From positions 1 through 64,000 of the forward strand of contig CAZZEH010000003.1 of NCBI GenBank assembly GCA_964653095.1: a stretch of 64,000 nucleotides of DNA, written 5' to 3'. Source of the stretch: JAMLHH01 sp964653095 (GTDB lineage Bacteria > Bacteroidota > Bacteroidia > Chitinophagales > JADIYW01). This document shows positions 37,001-45,726 of this stretch, one piece after another. Position 1 is the stretch's first letter. Each line of letters opens with the position of its first letter. Made by a program: the position numbers and the translations under genes. Under the pieces are notes generated by a model, which was not told the origin of the DNA, searched no databases, and saw nothing but the letters and a program-made list of their open reading frames with translations.

Positions 37001-39390
37001 CAATTCCAGTGTGGTGCGATTAAGAGTTCAAGCTATTTTGTTACGTTGACTTACGAGGTGCGTTTCAATTCCAGTGTGGTGCGATTAAGAGACAGACATC
37101 TAGTAGTACTGAGAATTCAGAAGGTACGGTTTCAATTCCAGTGTGGTGCGATTAAGAGAGTAAAGTAGTCATGTTCCCACGCACGGTTAAAGGTGTTTCA
37201 ATTCCAGTGTGGTGCGATTAAGAGTGCGACTGCTGCCGGGCAATGAATGAGGGTGATACAGTTTCAATTCCAGTGTGGTGCGATTAAGAGAACTTTCTGC
37301 TGATATTGATAAGATTAATGATGAACGGTTTCAATTCCAGTGTGGTGCGATTAAGAGCACTCCGGTCATTGAGACTACAGGTGATGCGCTCAAGTTTCAA
37401 TTCCAGTGTGGTGCGATTAAGAGAAGGCAGAGACTTCAAAGAAGCCACTTCACAGCTGCGTTTCAATTCCAGTGTGGTGCGATTAAGAGCAGAGGAAATT
37501 ATTCAAGAGGTAAGAGAAAACCTCGGTTTCAATTCCAGTGTGGTGCGATTAAGAGATAAGATAATTGCTCAAACAAAAGGTATAAAGGCTAGTTTCAATT
37601 CCAGTGTGGTGCGATTAAGAGCACTGCAGGTGATGTGTCTTCGTTCTTTTCTGTCCAGTTTCAATTCCAGTGTGGTGCGATTAAGAGGGCTAAAGGCTGC
37701 AGGTCTTAATCCTCATTTGATGGTTTCAATTCCAGTGTGGTGCGATTAAGAGGAAGCAGATACTTGATTCTATGAATACGTACTACAGTTTCAATTCCAG
37801 TGTGGTGCGATTAAGAGAATCGAAACTTTTGGAAAAAATCGCAGGAGCTGCACGTTTCAATTCCAGTGTGGTGCGATTAAGAGAAGTTTGATTATTTTCT
37901 CTAACCACATCCGTAGTTAGTTTCAATTCCAGTGTGGTGCGATTAAGAGACGCAAACTAATGGAGTCACAACGTTTTATTTCTAGTTTCAATTCCAGTGT
38001 GGTGCGATTAAGAGAAAACGATAGATGTTTTTGTGAAGATGCGTAATCAGTTTCAATTCCAGTGTGGTGCGATTAAGAGTGTCCGAAAAATTGCAATAAA
38101 GACCCTCAATGTCAGGTTTCAATTCCAGTGTGGTGCGATTAAGAGGCCGTACGCAACTGAGTAATAGTACCTGACAACACGTTTCAATTCCAGTGTGGTG
38201 CGATTAAGAGGCCTTAATATTCAAGAAGATATGAGCATAACAAGCGTTTCAATTCCAGTGTGGTGCGATTAAGAGTAAAAACTTTATTGACCTTCAAGCT
38301 ATCGAGGTTTGTTTCAATTCCAGTGTGGTGCGATTAAGAGGGGACAAATCCGAAACAGTCGGGTCTGGAGTATCTAGTTTCAATTCCAGTGTGGTGCGAT
38401 TAAGAGTTAACTGAGAAGCAGATGCGTCAAGGTCTTATGAAGTTTCAATTCCAGTGTGGTGCGATTAAGAGCGTTATTTCTGGTGTTGGCACAGGTCTTG
38501 CAGCTCTGTTTCAATTCCAGTGTGGTGCGATTAAGAGACCCACCACCCATTCATGAGGATTCCACCCGGGTACGTTTCAATTCCAGTGTGGTGCGATTAA
38601 GAGCTTATTAGACCTGTACCACCAACAGGCTCACCAGCAGTTTCAATTCCAGTGTGGTGCGATTAAGAGAAATCTATTCTGAGCATGATTTATTCGGTAT
38701 TACTGTTTCAATTCCAGTGTGGTGCGATTAAGAGCTTATTAGCCACATTAAATATAATAATATGAATGTGGTTTCAATTCCAGTGTGGTGCGATTAAGAG
38801 AGCAACCATGACAATAAAAACACCCATTTCATATTAGTTTCAATTCCAGTGTGGTGCGATTAAGAGTAAATCTGAAAGAAGAGCACATGCCCGAAATTCA
38901 AGTTTCAATTCCAGTGTGGTGCGATTAAGAGTACCCCGTCAGAGTGAGTGTTACAGTGCCGTATTTCGTTTCAATTCCAGTGTGGTGCGATTAAGAGAGC
39001 TCGATGATATTCATACGGTAATCACTCAGCGACGTTTCAATTCCAGTGTGGTGCGATTAAGAGTTAAAAAAATGAATAAATAAAATTTGCGGTAAGGGCG
39101 TTTCAATTCCAGTGTGGTGCGATTAAGAGTTCCGTTTCTGTTCTGTAAGGTTACATCTACAGTGTTTCAATTCCAGTGTGGTGCGATTAAGAGAGAACAA
39201 GAAAAGAAAAGACTGTGTATATCCGTGTGGTTTCAATTCCAGTGTGGTGCGATTAAGAGTTAGCAGGTGCAGCAATTGGAAAAGCCATAAGTATGTTTCA
39301 ATTCCAGTGTGGTGCGATTAAGAGATGGTTTTTGTTCATAATCTCTATGCTCTTTCTCAAGTTTCAATTCCAGTGTGGTGCGATTAAGAG
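34043..39390 (-). CRISPR. CRISPR array, 82 repeats and 81 spacers, subtype I-D
   Basis: I counted 82 starts of a 30-bp repeat (plus strand: GTTTCAATTCCAGT, then GTGGTGCGATTAAGAG) with spacers of 33-37 bases. On the minus strand the repeat ends in ATTGAAAC, the usual 8-nt crRNA handle, so the array is read on the minus strand, the same as the cas genes. The three leftmost repeats (34043, 34109, 34172) carry A where the others carry G in CCAGTRTGG, which marks the old, leader-distal end. The leader therefore lies at 39391-39596 beside cas2. All short reading frames inside the array are artefacts of the repeat. Confidence 0.98.
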
Positions 39391-39596
39391 CCGTAAAGTT
39401 AAAAAACTTTATCTATTAATTATCAATGACTTAAAAGATTTGGACACGAACTTTCAGACAGTTCTTGTCGTCCACCTGCTATAGCTGATTTTCCCCTTAA
39501 GATAGACGACATTGTAATTAACAGACAACCAGCAATTTGTATCTCAATACGTCAAAGAACTGTTCTTTTACTTTCAAAATATTAACAGATAGACGA
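39391..39596 (-). promoter_or_regulatory. CRISPR leader with inverted repeats
   Basis: 206 AT-rich bases between the newest repeat and the end of cas2. AAAGAAC-T-GTTCTTT (39554-39568) is a perfect inverted repeat. GAACT (39448-39452) and AGTTC (39460-39464) with outer GGAC/GTCC form a second, imperfect one using the same half-site. Leaders carry the array promoter and integration-anchoring motifs; which of these act here is not known. No clear TAnnTTTG box was found on the minus strand. Confidence 0.6.
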
Positions 39597-39860
39597 TTAT
39601 AAAAATGTATCAAGTTCATTTTTATTTTTTCCTATTACTTCCTTTTCTAACCATTTTTCATCTCGGCTGGAAAAGATTATCAAACTATCATAGTCCTTAT
39701 CCATCAACTGCTCCGCTTTAAACTTTAACTCTCTTAATTTCGATGGGCTTAATTCACCTTCGAATACAGAGTTTTGAATCCAATTCAAATACCGTCTGCA
39801 CAGTTTTAGCATTTTCCCTACCCTTTCCTGCGCTATGTCATACACTAATATTATATACAT
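39597..39860 (-). CDS. cas2: CRISPR-associated endonuclease Cas2
   Basis: 87 aa from the ATG at 39858-39860. MYIILVYDIAQERVGKMLKLCRRYL is the ferredoxin-fold N-terminus with the metal-site Asp, and QNSVFEGELSPSKL the second strand. The frame is open for 28 more codons upstream, but they translate the octanucleotide repeat and are not Cas2. With Cas1 it forms the spacer-integration complex. It is the last gene before the array leader. Confidence 0.95.
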   Translation of the reverse strand: MYIILVYDIAQERVGKMLKLCRRYLNWIQNSVFEGELSPSKLRELKFKAEQLMDKDYDSLIIFSSRDEKWLEKEVIGKNKNELDTFL

Positions 39861-39872
39861 CCTTTTACTATA

Positions 39873-39949
39873 TTGAGTGATGTTGTGATTGAGTGATGTT
39901 GTGATTGAGTGATGTTGTAGTTTCTTACACCATATCTCCATCACTCCAT
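39873..39949. repeat. Octanucleotide repeats between cas2 and cas1
   Basis: TGAGTGATGTTGTGAT is repeated nearly three times (39873-39920), and an opposite-sense CTCCATCACTCCAT lies at 39936-39949. GAGTGATG (39907-39914) and CATCACTC (39939-39946) can pair as an 8-bp stem in the transcript. Confidence 0.8.
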
Positions 39950-39956
39950 ATTTTAC

Positions 39957-40961
39957 TTACCACCAAGCTTTAAATGGCTGATAATCTTCAATATTCATAA
40001 TGTGCTTCACTAATTTATACACCTCCAATTTAACTAAATGTTTATAACTCACGCTCTTATTTAGTTTTCTGTGTTGAATAGTCTGACTCAGCTTAGTTTC
40101 CCAATCTTTAAGCACCTTTTTCCTCCCCCTATCATTCAAAAGGCAGCTATTTAGGTTCTTATTGAAATCCTTTTCGCTCAGTACCTTTTTATTTAACAAT
40201 GAAAAAATGAGCCTATCCACCAAAAGAGGTTTAAACACTTCAGATATGTCCAAAGCTAAGGAGTACCTCCTGTATCCGGGCTCATGCAAAAAACTAATAG
40301 TAGGGTTTAATTGCGTGTGATATATCTGATCCAAACACAATGTATAACACATCATATTTGTAAAAGATATTAATGCATTCACTTCATTTGAAGGAGGCTG
40401 TTTGGTTCGGTTTCCCATTTCAAAATCTGTAATAATTTCGTCAAATGCCCGATAATATGCCTGTCTAATATTTCCCTCATATCCCATCAACTCTGCTACA
40501 TTCTTAGCTTCTTTTCTATCAAAATCATATTCTTCTATCTGGCTAATAATATCTGATACTTCGCGCCCTCGACTTTGATAATATTTAAGATTTCTAAGCA
40601 TGTTTGCAGCCGCACCATCTATCAGTCGATGCGCAAGGTCTAAGCGTTTTGACTTACTGAGGTAAGCCTTGGTCTGTTCCACAATAACTTTACCACTCAA
40701 CAAATAATCTTTGGGCATAAAACTTCCGGTGTAATGTTCATAGTAATCGAAAAAATGTACTGGTATCTGATTTTTACCTAAGAAATTATACATCGCACTA
40801 TTGGCATCTAATGCCCCAAAACAATACAAACTCTTAATACCCTCTATCGGTAAATATTTTACCGGAAGGCTCTCGCCTTTTTCATTGACTAAGTCAAAAC
40901 GAAGTGTGTTGTCTTTGCGACTGATCCGCCCGGGATTAAACAGGTAATATGTCTTTTTCAT
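39957..40961 (-). CDS. cas1: CRISPR-associated integrase Cas1
   Basis: 334 aa. The N-terminal beta-domain (residues 1-90) contains IPVHFFDYYEHYTGSFMP. The helical catalytic domain carries the metal ligands Glu162 (GYEGNIRQAYY), His226 (FLHEPGYRRYSLALDISE) and Asp238. It catalyses spacer integration with Cas2; Cas4 upstream should trim prespacers and set the PAM. Close in style to Cas1 of subtypes I-B and I-D. Confidence 0.96.
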   Translation of the reverse strand: MKKTYYLFNPGRISRKDNTLRFDLVNEKGESLPVKYLPIEGIKSLYCFGALDANSAMYNFLGKNQIPVHFFDYYEHYTGSFMPKDYLLSGKVIVEQTKAYLSKSKRLDLAHRLIDGAAANMLRNLKYYQSRGREVSDIISQIEEYDFDRKEAKNVAELMGYEGNIRQAYYRAFDEIITDFEMGNRTKQPPSNEVNALISFTNMMCYTLCLDQIYHTQLNPTISFLHEPGYRRYSLALDISEVFKPLLVDRLIFSLLNKKVLSEKDFNKNLNSCLLNDRGRKKVLKDWETKLSQTIQHRKLNKSVSYKHLVKLEVYKLVKHIMNIEDYQPFKAWW

Positions 40962-41038
40962 GGAGTGATGGAGTGATTGGGTGATGAATGATGGAGTGAT
41001 TGGGTGATTGGGTGATGAGTGATTGGGTGATTGGGTGA
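40962..41038. repeat. Octanucleotide repeats between the four-helix-bundle gene and cas1
   Basis: Tandem GAGTGATT/GGGTGATT/GGGTGATG units on the plus strand fill the whole gap. The unit touches the TAA of the upstream gene on one side and the start codon of cas1 on the other. Confidence 0.85.
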
Positions 41039-41410
41039 TTATTTACTTAATCTATGAGAAACTGATTTTCTATAAGCTGACATAACTTTAAGTACTTCTA
41101 GTGCTTCATTTTGAATATCTTTGATTTCATCTAATTCAATAAACTTCCCTTCAACCAATAACTCTAACCAAAATACAGACTCATCAGCCTCCTCGACAAC
41201 TATGCATAATTTTGCAAATAGTTCCCTGTCCGACCTTGCCCTACATGAAGCTCTGTAATTAGCCGCAACAGACGTAACAGAACGTATCAATTGTTTTCTG
41301 ATAATGCTCAATGCATCTGAATATTTTAATTCTGCTGTCTTTTCTATAACCGAAAGTGACAAACTCTTTGTTCGTATCCTAAACTCTTCATTAAAATCAG
41401 CTTGTTTCAT
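41039..41410 (-). CDS. Four-helix-bundle (S23-like) protein in the cas operon
   Basis: 123 aa, all-helical: EEFRIRTKSLSLSVIEKTAEL, then SDALSIIRKQLIRSVTSVAANYRASCRA, then ELFAKLCIVVEEADESVFWLELLVE. This is the S23/four-helix-bundle family, first seen in 23S rRNA intervening sequences and common in Bacteroidota; the Avd accessory protein of diversity-generating retroelements has a related fold. Function in general unknown. It interrupts the usual cas4-cas1 order and is flanked on both sides by the octanucleotide repeats, which suggests an insertion. No reverse transcriptase is nearby. Confidence 0.82.
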   Translation of the reverse strand: MKQADFNEEFRIRTKSLSLSVIEKTAELKYSDALSIIRKQLIRSVTSVAANYRASCRARSDRELFAKLCIVVEEADESVFWLELLVEGKFIELDEIKDIQNEALEVLKVMSAYRKSVSHRLSK

Positions 41411-41429
41411 GGCGTTTTATTTTAAAATT

Positions 41430-41545
41430 CTCAGCGTCTTTCACTCTCACCACCCTACTCTATTTCCGTCATTCTCTGATGATACGCTTTTTAAATCTGA
41501 GACTTCACTCTCTCAACACTTTTCTCCATCATTCCATAATATAAC
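41430..41545. repeat. Degenerate octanucleotide repeats between cas4 and the four-helix-bundle gene
   Basis: Units such as TTTCACTC, CTTCACTC and CTCCATCATTCC recur with much divergence. On the minus strand the cas4 stop codon TGA lies inside GGAATGATGGAG, a unit of this type. Confidence 0.5.
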
Positions 41546-42056
41546 AAAAATCATAATAGCTGCAACTTTTACAAATTCTTGCATTGAGTACCGGAGGACA
41601 TTTTTCACTATTTAACAGAGCCTGAATTTCAGCTGTTAACGCTTTTAAATATTCTACATCTTTTTCCTCCAAATAGACAATTTCTCTTTCTCTCATTTTA
41701 GGATATTCGATAATTCCCTTACTGGCAGGAATCTCATTAAGCAAGAGTAGCCATAAATAAAATTTCACCTGCCATATATGGGCTTCTTCGACTTTATTAC
41801 TTCTTTTTGTCTCATGAATGACACCTTCATGTCTATCGTAAAAGTCTATTTTCCCAACAAGCGTTAAATCTCCCCAATCAAATGAAAGTTCCAATTGCTC
41901 ATACTGAGAGCTTCTGTCGGAATAACTTTCCGCTTCTATCACTTTGCCATCATATACCAAATCCGAAGTATGCTCCATCTGAATGCCTGTTGCAAATAAC
42001 CAAAGTTTCCTTTTACAAAGGCGATAATAATTGATATGTGTTCCGGTGAGGTTCAT
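41529..42056 (-). CDS. cas4: CRISPR-associated exonuclease Cas4
   Basis: 175 aa. Cys14 (LCKRKLWLF) and the C-terminal cluster Cys162, Cys165, Cys171 (CKSCSYYDFC) are the four FeS ligands. LVGKIDFYDR and VIHETKRS are the RecB-like nuclease motifs II and III (D, E-x-K). It processes prespacer ends in a PAM-dependent way with Cas1-Cas2. It starts 24 bases after the cas3 stop. Confidence 0.93.
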   Translation of the reverse strand: MNLTGTHINYYRLCKRKLWLFATGIQMEHTSDLVYDGKVIEAESYSDRSSQYEQLELSFDWGDLTLVGKIDFYDRHEGVIHETKRSNKVEEAHIWQVKFYLWLLLLNEIPASKGIIEYPKMREREIVYLEEKDVEYLKALTAEIQALLNSEKCPPVLNARICKSCSYYDFCYIME

Positions 42057-42080
42057 AGAAAGGAATTTTATAAGTACATT

Positions 42081-44114
42081 TTATAAAAACTGATCATTAT
42101 TTCTTATTGATTCAATTTTTAGCCTCTTTCTATTAAAAGTGGTTGCCAATTTTTTGACTTCAATACAGATTTCAGTTTGTATTTCGTCAATTGGCGTTAC
42201 TCCTTTTCGAACTTCATTATATATTCTGTCAACTGACCTTATAAAAACATTTTTCAAGTCAAATGTATCGCTATAAGAGAGAAAACTATTCTCCATTTTT
42301 CCTGTATTAGGAATGGTCGAGACACAATACTGAATATTTTTATCTCTCTCTTTTAAATTTCCAACTGTATATTTCAGTATTTCAAAAGATTCTTCTTGAA
42401 TTAGTTTTATATCCTTTACAACCTTATTTTGAAGTATCCAATCTAAAGAATATTCAAGTTCTATATTCTTTTCTTCATCGTAAATAAATATGGTTTTTGA
42501 ATTGTCTCTAAAACTAAGATAAGTGTCTATATAATTTTCCCACCATACAACCCATTGAAAGGTTCTTGGAGAGGTTTTTTCTAAGACTAAAAGGTATTTG
42601 TCTAATTGTATTTTCTCTGAATCATTTTTTCTTAAAGCTATTCTAACTAAACTTTTGATTAGTTTGTCAATTTTAACAAAAAGAAAATATTGTTGTGCAT
42701 CTTTTCTTTTAAAAAACTCCGTTTCGTTTAGTCGCGTTTTTAAATACTTCCAAACATTGTAATCTTGATATCTTCTTATTCTATCATTTATACACCATAA
42801 ATATTCACCAATAAACAGAGGTACTAACTCCTTATAAAACCTTCTGTCTTGCATTCTGTTTTTGATTATTTCAAGAAATCCGTAGTAATCATATTCAGAA
42901 CTCAATTTGAATTCACTTTTAATTCTATAATAATTTTTATCAATAGCTATAATGATTTTTCCATTTTGTTCTCCACGAGAAATTCTACCAAAACGTTGAA
43001 CAAAATTTTGAAAGTATCTCCCAGGTTGCATAATACAATAGTCAACATTATAATTTACACCTACTTCAGCCTTGTTCGTCGCGATTATTATATTTGCAGA
43101 CTTCAAAAGTTCCCTTTCAATTACATTTTTTGGTGCATAGCCTGTACTTTCATATATATTCAAGTTGGGAAATATTTTTTTAAATTCTTGTGACAGCTCT
43201 TGAACATAACGTAGTAGATCCAAAATAATTAGTACCCTTTGATTTTTGATTACTTCTTTGAGTTCCGGTATTTTATACTGGATTAATTCATCAATTCCCT
43301 TACAGTTATAGAACTCTACTTCTAACTGTCCATGAATAGGTCTTGAATTTTTGCTTGATTCAACTATTTCCTCAACTATTTCTTCAAAACTATAATTATC
43401 TTGTTTTAATAATTCTTTCAACTCATTTTCGGGAGTTGCAGAAACAAATAAAAACCTAACCCCATTGACATTGTCGAATTCTGGTTTATAATGCTGAAGG
43501 AATAATTCTCTCAATCTTATCAAAGTTAATACATTGGCTATTTGTGCTTCATCATAAAGATGGTATTCATCAAAAATGATGTAATTAAACTTATTTAAAA
43601 ATGAAGAAAACCTTGTATCACCGGTTTTTTTAGTCCATGAATATTGATGATATCCCCCATGCATCGCAAAATTCAAAATATCAGGATTTGTGATTACCAA
43701 ATCACTGTTTTTAGCAATTTCTATAGCGTACCTCCAACGGTCAAGTCCTTTCTTTTCAGACTTATCCAATTCCGGTCCAGTTAATTTTGTAATAACTAAC
43801 TCTGGATAGGTCGATTCAAAATTAGTTGTCAATTCATCGATAAGAGCATTAGTAGGTAAAACAATCAATCCTCTTACCTCACTTGAGTCGATACCTTTAT
43901 TTTCTCTTTTGGCATTTAAAACTGGAAAAGGAAACGCATAACTCTTACCTGTTCCTGTCGGAGCTGTAATTATCGTTATTTCAGGAAGTTTAACAAAGTC
44001 TAATTTTACTCTTTTTTGAGATTCATGAAGAAAACACTCTTTACCATTAATAATTTCTTTCTCACCAGTTAATGGAACAAATTGGGGTTTAATCTGAATC
44101 CTAAAGGTATCCAT
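42081..44114 (-). CDS. cas3: Cas3' helicase of subtype I-D, without HD domain
   Basis: 677 aa. Walker A APTGTGKS at 51-58, DEAH-type box DEYH at 182-185, motif III VSATPENE and motif VI QRFGRISRGE define an SF2 helicase. No H...HD cluster is present, so the nuclease is not in this protein. In subtype I-D the HD nuclease is instead on Cas10d, which is what the locus shows. It should unwind target DNA after Cascade binding. Ends 24 bases before cas4 and starts one base after csc1. Confidence 0.9.
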   Translation of the reverse strand: MDTFRIQIKPQFVPLTGEKEIINGKECFLHESQKRVKLDFVKLPEITIITAPTGTGKSYAFPFPVLNAKRENKGIDSSEVRGLIVLPTNALIDELTTNFESTYPELVITKLTGPELDKSEKKGLDRWRYAIEIAKNSDLVITNPDILNFAMHGGYHQYSWTKKTGDTRFSSFLNKFNYIIFDEYHLYDEAQIANVLTLIRLRELFLQHYKPEFDNVNGVRFLFVSATPENELKELLKQDNYSFEEIVEEIVESSKNSRPIHGQLEVEFYNCKGIDELIQYKIPELKEVIKNQRVLIILDLLRYVQELSQEFKKIFPNLNIYESTGYAPKNVIERELLKSANIIIATNKAEVGVNYNVDYCIMQPGRYFQNFVQRFGRISRGEQNGKIIIAIDKNYYRIKSEFKLSSEYDYYGFLEIIKNRMQDRRFYKELVPLFIGEYLWCINDRIRRYQDYNVWKYLKTRLNETEFFKRKDAQQYFLFVKIDKLIKSLVRIALRKNDSEKIQLDKYLLVLEKTSPRTFQWVVWWENYIDTYLSFRDNSKTIFIYDEEKNIELEYSLDWILQNKVVKDIKLIQEESFEILKYTVGNLKERDKNIQYCVSTIPNTGKMENSFLSYSDTFDLKNVFIRSVDRIYNEVRKGVTPIDEIQTEICIEVKKLATTFNRKRLKIESIRNNDQFL

Positions 44115-44115
44115 G

Positions 44116-44787
44116 TTAAAAATAACCTTTAAAAATAGAATCTATATCATCAAGATTGATATCCTGAATTAGATTATAATTCTCTAAAATTTTTGAAAAA
44201 TTTACTTTATTTTCTTGAATTAATAAGTTTACCGTTTTATCCAGATTATCAAACACCGTTTTTAAGGTAAATGCATTCAGGCAAAAATTATCGTCATGAT
44301 AACTACTCCCCTTAATTTCGTTAACCAAGACAAGAGTTTCCAAAGCTCGTCCAACCCGTATAACTTTAGGTAAACTTATTTCTTCTCTAGCAATTAAAAG
44401 TGCTCGATAATTTCCGCCGGTCCTGATACCTTGAACTTGCCTAAAATTTTTGAATGGCGATTTTCCAGACTTTTCAATAGCCTTAATATCGACAAAACCA
44501 TCAGTATTAAAAAGGGTATTATTAATATACGTGTCAGTTCGTTCATTCCTTTTAATAGGTTTTGCAACGGTACAATAAAATCCGAAATCTTTAATTTCTT
44601 CATAATCAGGTTTTTTTCTATACAAATAATAATCTTCTTTTTTATTTAATGCTTTATCAAAAGCATAAGTCAAAGCTAAATCGCCAATAAAATCTCCGGT
44701 AGCAGATGAGGAAGTCGCTCCTCCTGCTACTTCAGTGTAATAAAAAAGATGATTTAACAAAGTCAAGTCTAATACTTTCAATATCAT
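44116..44787 (-). CDS. csc1: Cas5-type Cascade subunit Csc1 (subtype I-D)
   Basis: 223 aa. LDLTLLNHLFYYTEVAGGATSS at the N-terminus, IGDLALTYAFDKAL and the conserved order before helicase Cas3' fit Csc1/Cas5d of subtype I-D, which caps the crRNA 5' handle. The family is divergent and the call leans on position and length. Its start overlaps the csc2 stop by four bases. Confidence 0.75.
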   Translation of the reverse strand: MILKVLDLTLLNHLFYYTEVAGGATSSSATGDFIGDLALTYAFDKALNKKEDYYLYRKKPDYEEIKDFGFYCTVAKPIKRNERTDTYINNTLFNTDGFVDIKAIEKSGKSPFKNFRQVQGIRTGGNYRALLIAREEISLPKVIRVGRALETLVLVNEIKGSSYHDDNFCLNAFTLKTVFDNLDKTVNLLIQENKVNFSKILENYNLIQDINLDDIDSIFKGYF

Positions 44788-45722
44788 TTTTGGAGAATTT
44801 TAATATCTTTCAAAAACTCAATACAGTCAGCTTTTGCTTTAGTGTAAACTGTAGAGAAATCCTCTAATTTATTAAGTTCAACAAGAAAATCTGACAATGC
44901 ACTTCCTGTTACAAACTGTTTTTCTCCATAAAGTGCCTTCATTTTATTAACTATATCATCTGAAACATTTTCAAAATTTACTTCTTTCTCTAAATCCCAT
45001 TCTTTAGCAATTATATAGCTATTAATAGGTTGTTCAAATTTTGAAAACCCTATACCTAAAATATGGTTTCTCAGATTGGATGGGCTATTAGTTGTACTTT
45101 GTGCAAAATATCTTGTTTGCTTAGTGATTGTTAATAATAAATGTAAAAACAGTTCAGGTGTTACATTCTCTACCATAACAAAATGAGGAAAAAACGTCCC
45201 TGGTTTTACATATTGAACTTGAAATAATGATTGACGAAGTTTTCCTTCTTCCTCATTCCACATAGTCCCGCCTTCGCTTAATGCGTTATGTTGCAACGTA
45301 CTAGTAATAGAATCTACATCTCGGATTGAATAGGCCCAGTCATAGATAACCCTACTTGTAAGAGCGACAGAATCTCCACTTTCAGTTACACTATCTCCAA
45401 AAAGTATAGAGTTTGGATTTGCTAATTGAGTGCTCTTTTGAATTACATTGTATCGTACTTCCTTATCAACTACTTTGTATTCGCGACAGGTCTTTAACCC
45501 TAAAAGCTTTTCAGGAGCTTTTAATTTTCTTGCTGGAATTTCTACAATATCTTTGTCTTTAGAAACCTTTAAAGTAATAGTTTCGTCAGGATAATTACTT
45601 CGGATTATAGCATTGCCAATAGTTTCTCGCAAAAGAGCAATCTTAATAGTGCCGAGCGTGTTTTCCTTTAAGTTTTGCACGAAAAATTGCTCAGGAATAA
45701 GTTTTAATAATTCTTCTTTCAT
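44784..45722 (-). CDS. csc2: Cas7-type backbone subunit Csc2 (subtype I-D)
   Basis: 312 aa. IALLRETIGNAIIRSNYPDE, ILFGDSVTESGDSVALTSRVIYDWAYSI, GTFFPHFVMVENVTPELFLHLLLTI and TRYFAQSTTNSPSNLRNHILGIGFS follow the order of conserved Csc2 segments. It forms the crRNA-binding filament. The C-x2-C...C zinc knuckle I remember just before the ILFGD-like segment in cyanobacterial Csc2 is replaced by TQLANPNS here. Four bases separate it from cas10d. Confidence 0.83.
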   Translation of the reverse strand: MKEELLKLIPEQFFVQNLKENTLGTIKIALLRETIGNAIIRSNYPDETITLKVSKDKDIVEIPARKLKAPEKLLGLKTCREYKVVDKEVRYNVIQKSTQLANPNSILFGDSVTESGDSVALTSRVIYDWAYSIRDVDSITSTLQHNALSEGGTMWNEEEGKLRQSLFQVQYVKPGTFFPHFVMVENVTPELFLHLLLTITKQTRYFAQSTTNSPSNLRNHILGIGFSKFEQPINSYIIAKEWDLEKEVNFENVSDDIVNKMKALYGEKQFVTGSALSDFLVELNKLEDFSTVYTKAKADCIEFLKDIKILQK

Positions 45723-45726
45723 AATT

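Noticed and set aside
33888..39484. Many short reading frames on both strands across 33.9-39.5 kb with recurring FQFQCGAIK, FNSSVVRLR or LNRTTLELK
   Set aside because: They are translations of the CRISPR repeat in three frames plus spacers, not genes.
39861..39944. 28 extra N-terminal codons for Cas2
   Set aside because: They translate the octanucleotide repeat (SITTSLNHNITQ) and lack Cas2 character; the ATG at 39858-39860 starts the true fold.
41039..41410. Diversity-generating retroelement accessory gene (Avd)
   Set aside because: The fold is related, but there is no reverse transcriptase, template repeat or variable repeat in the window.
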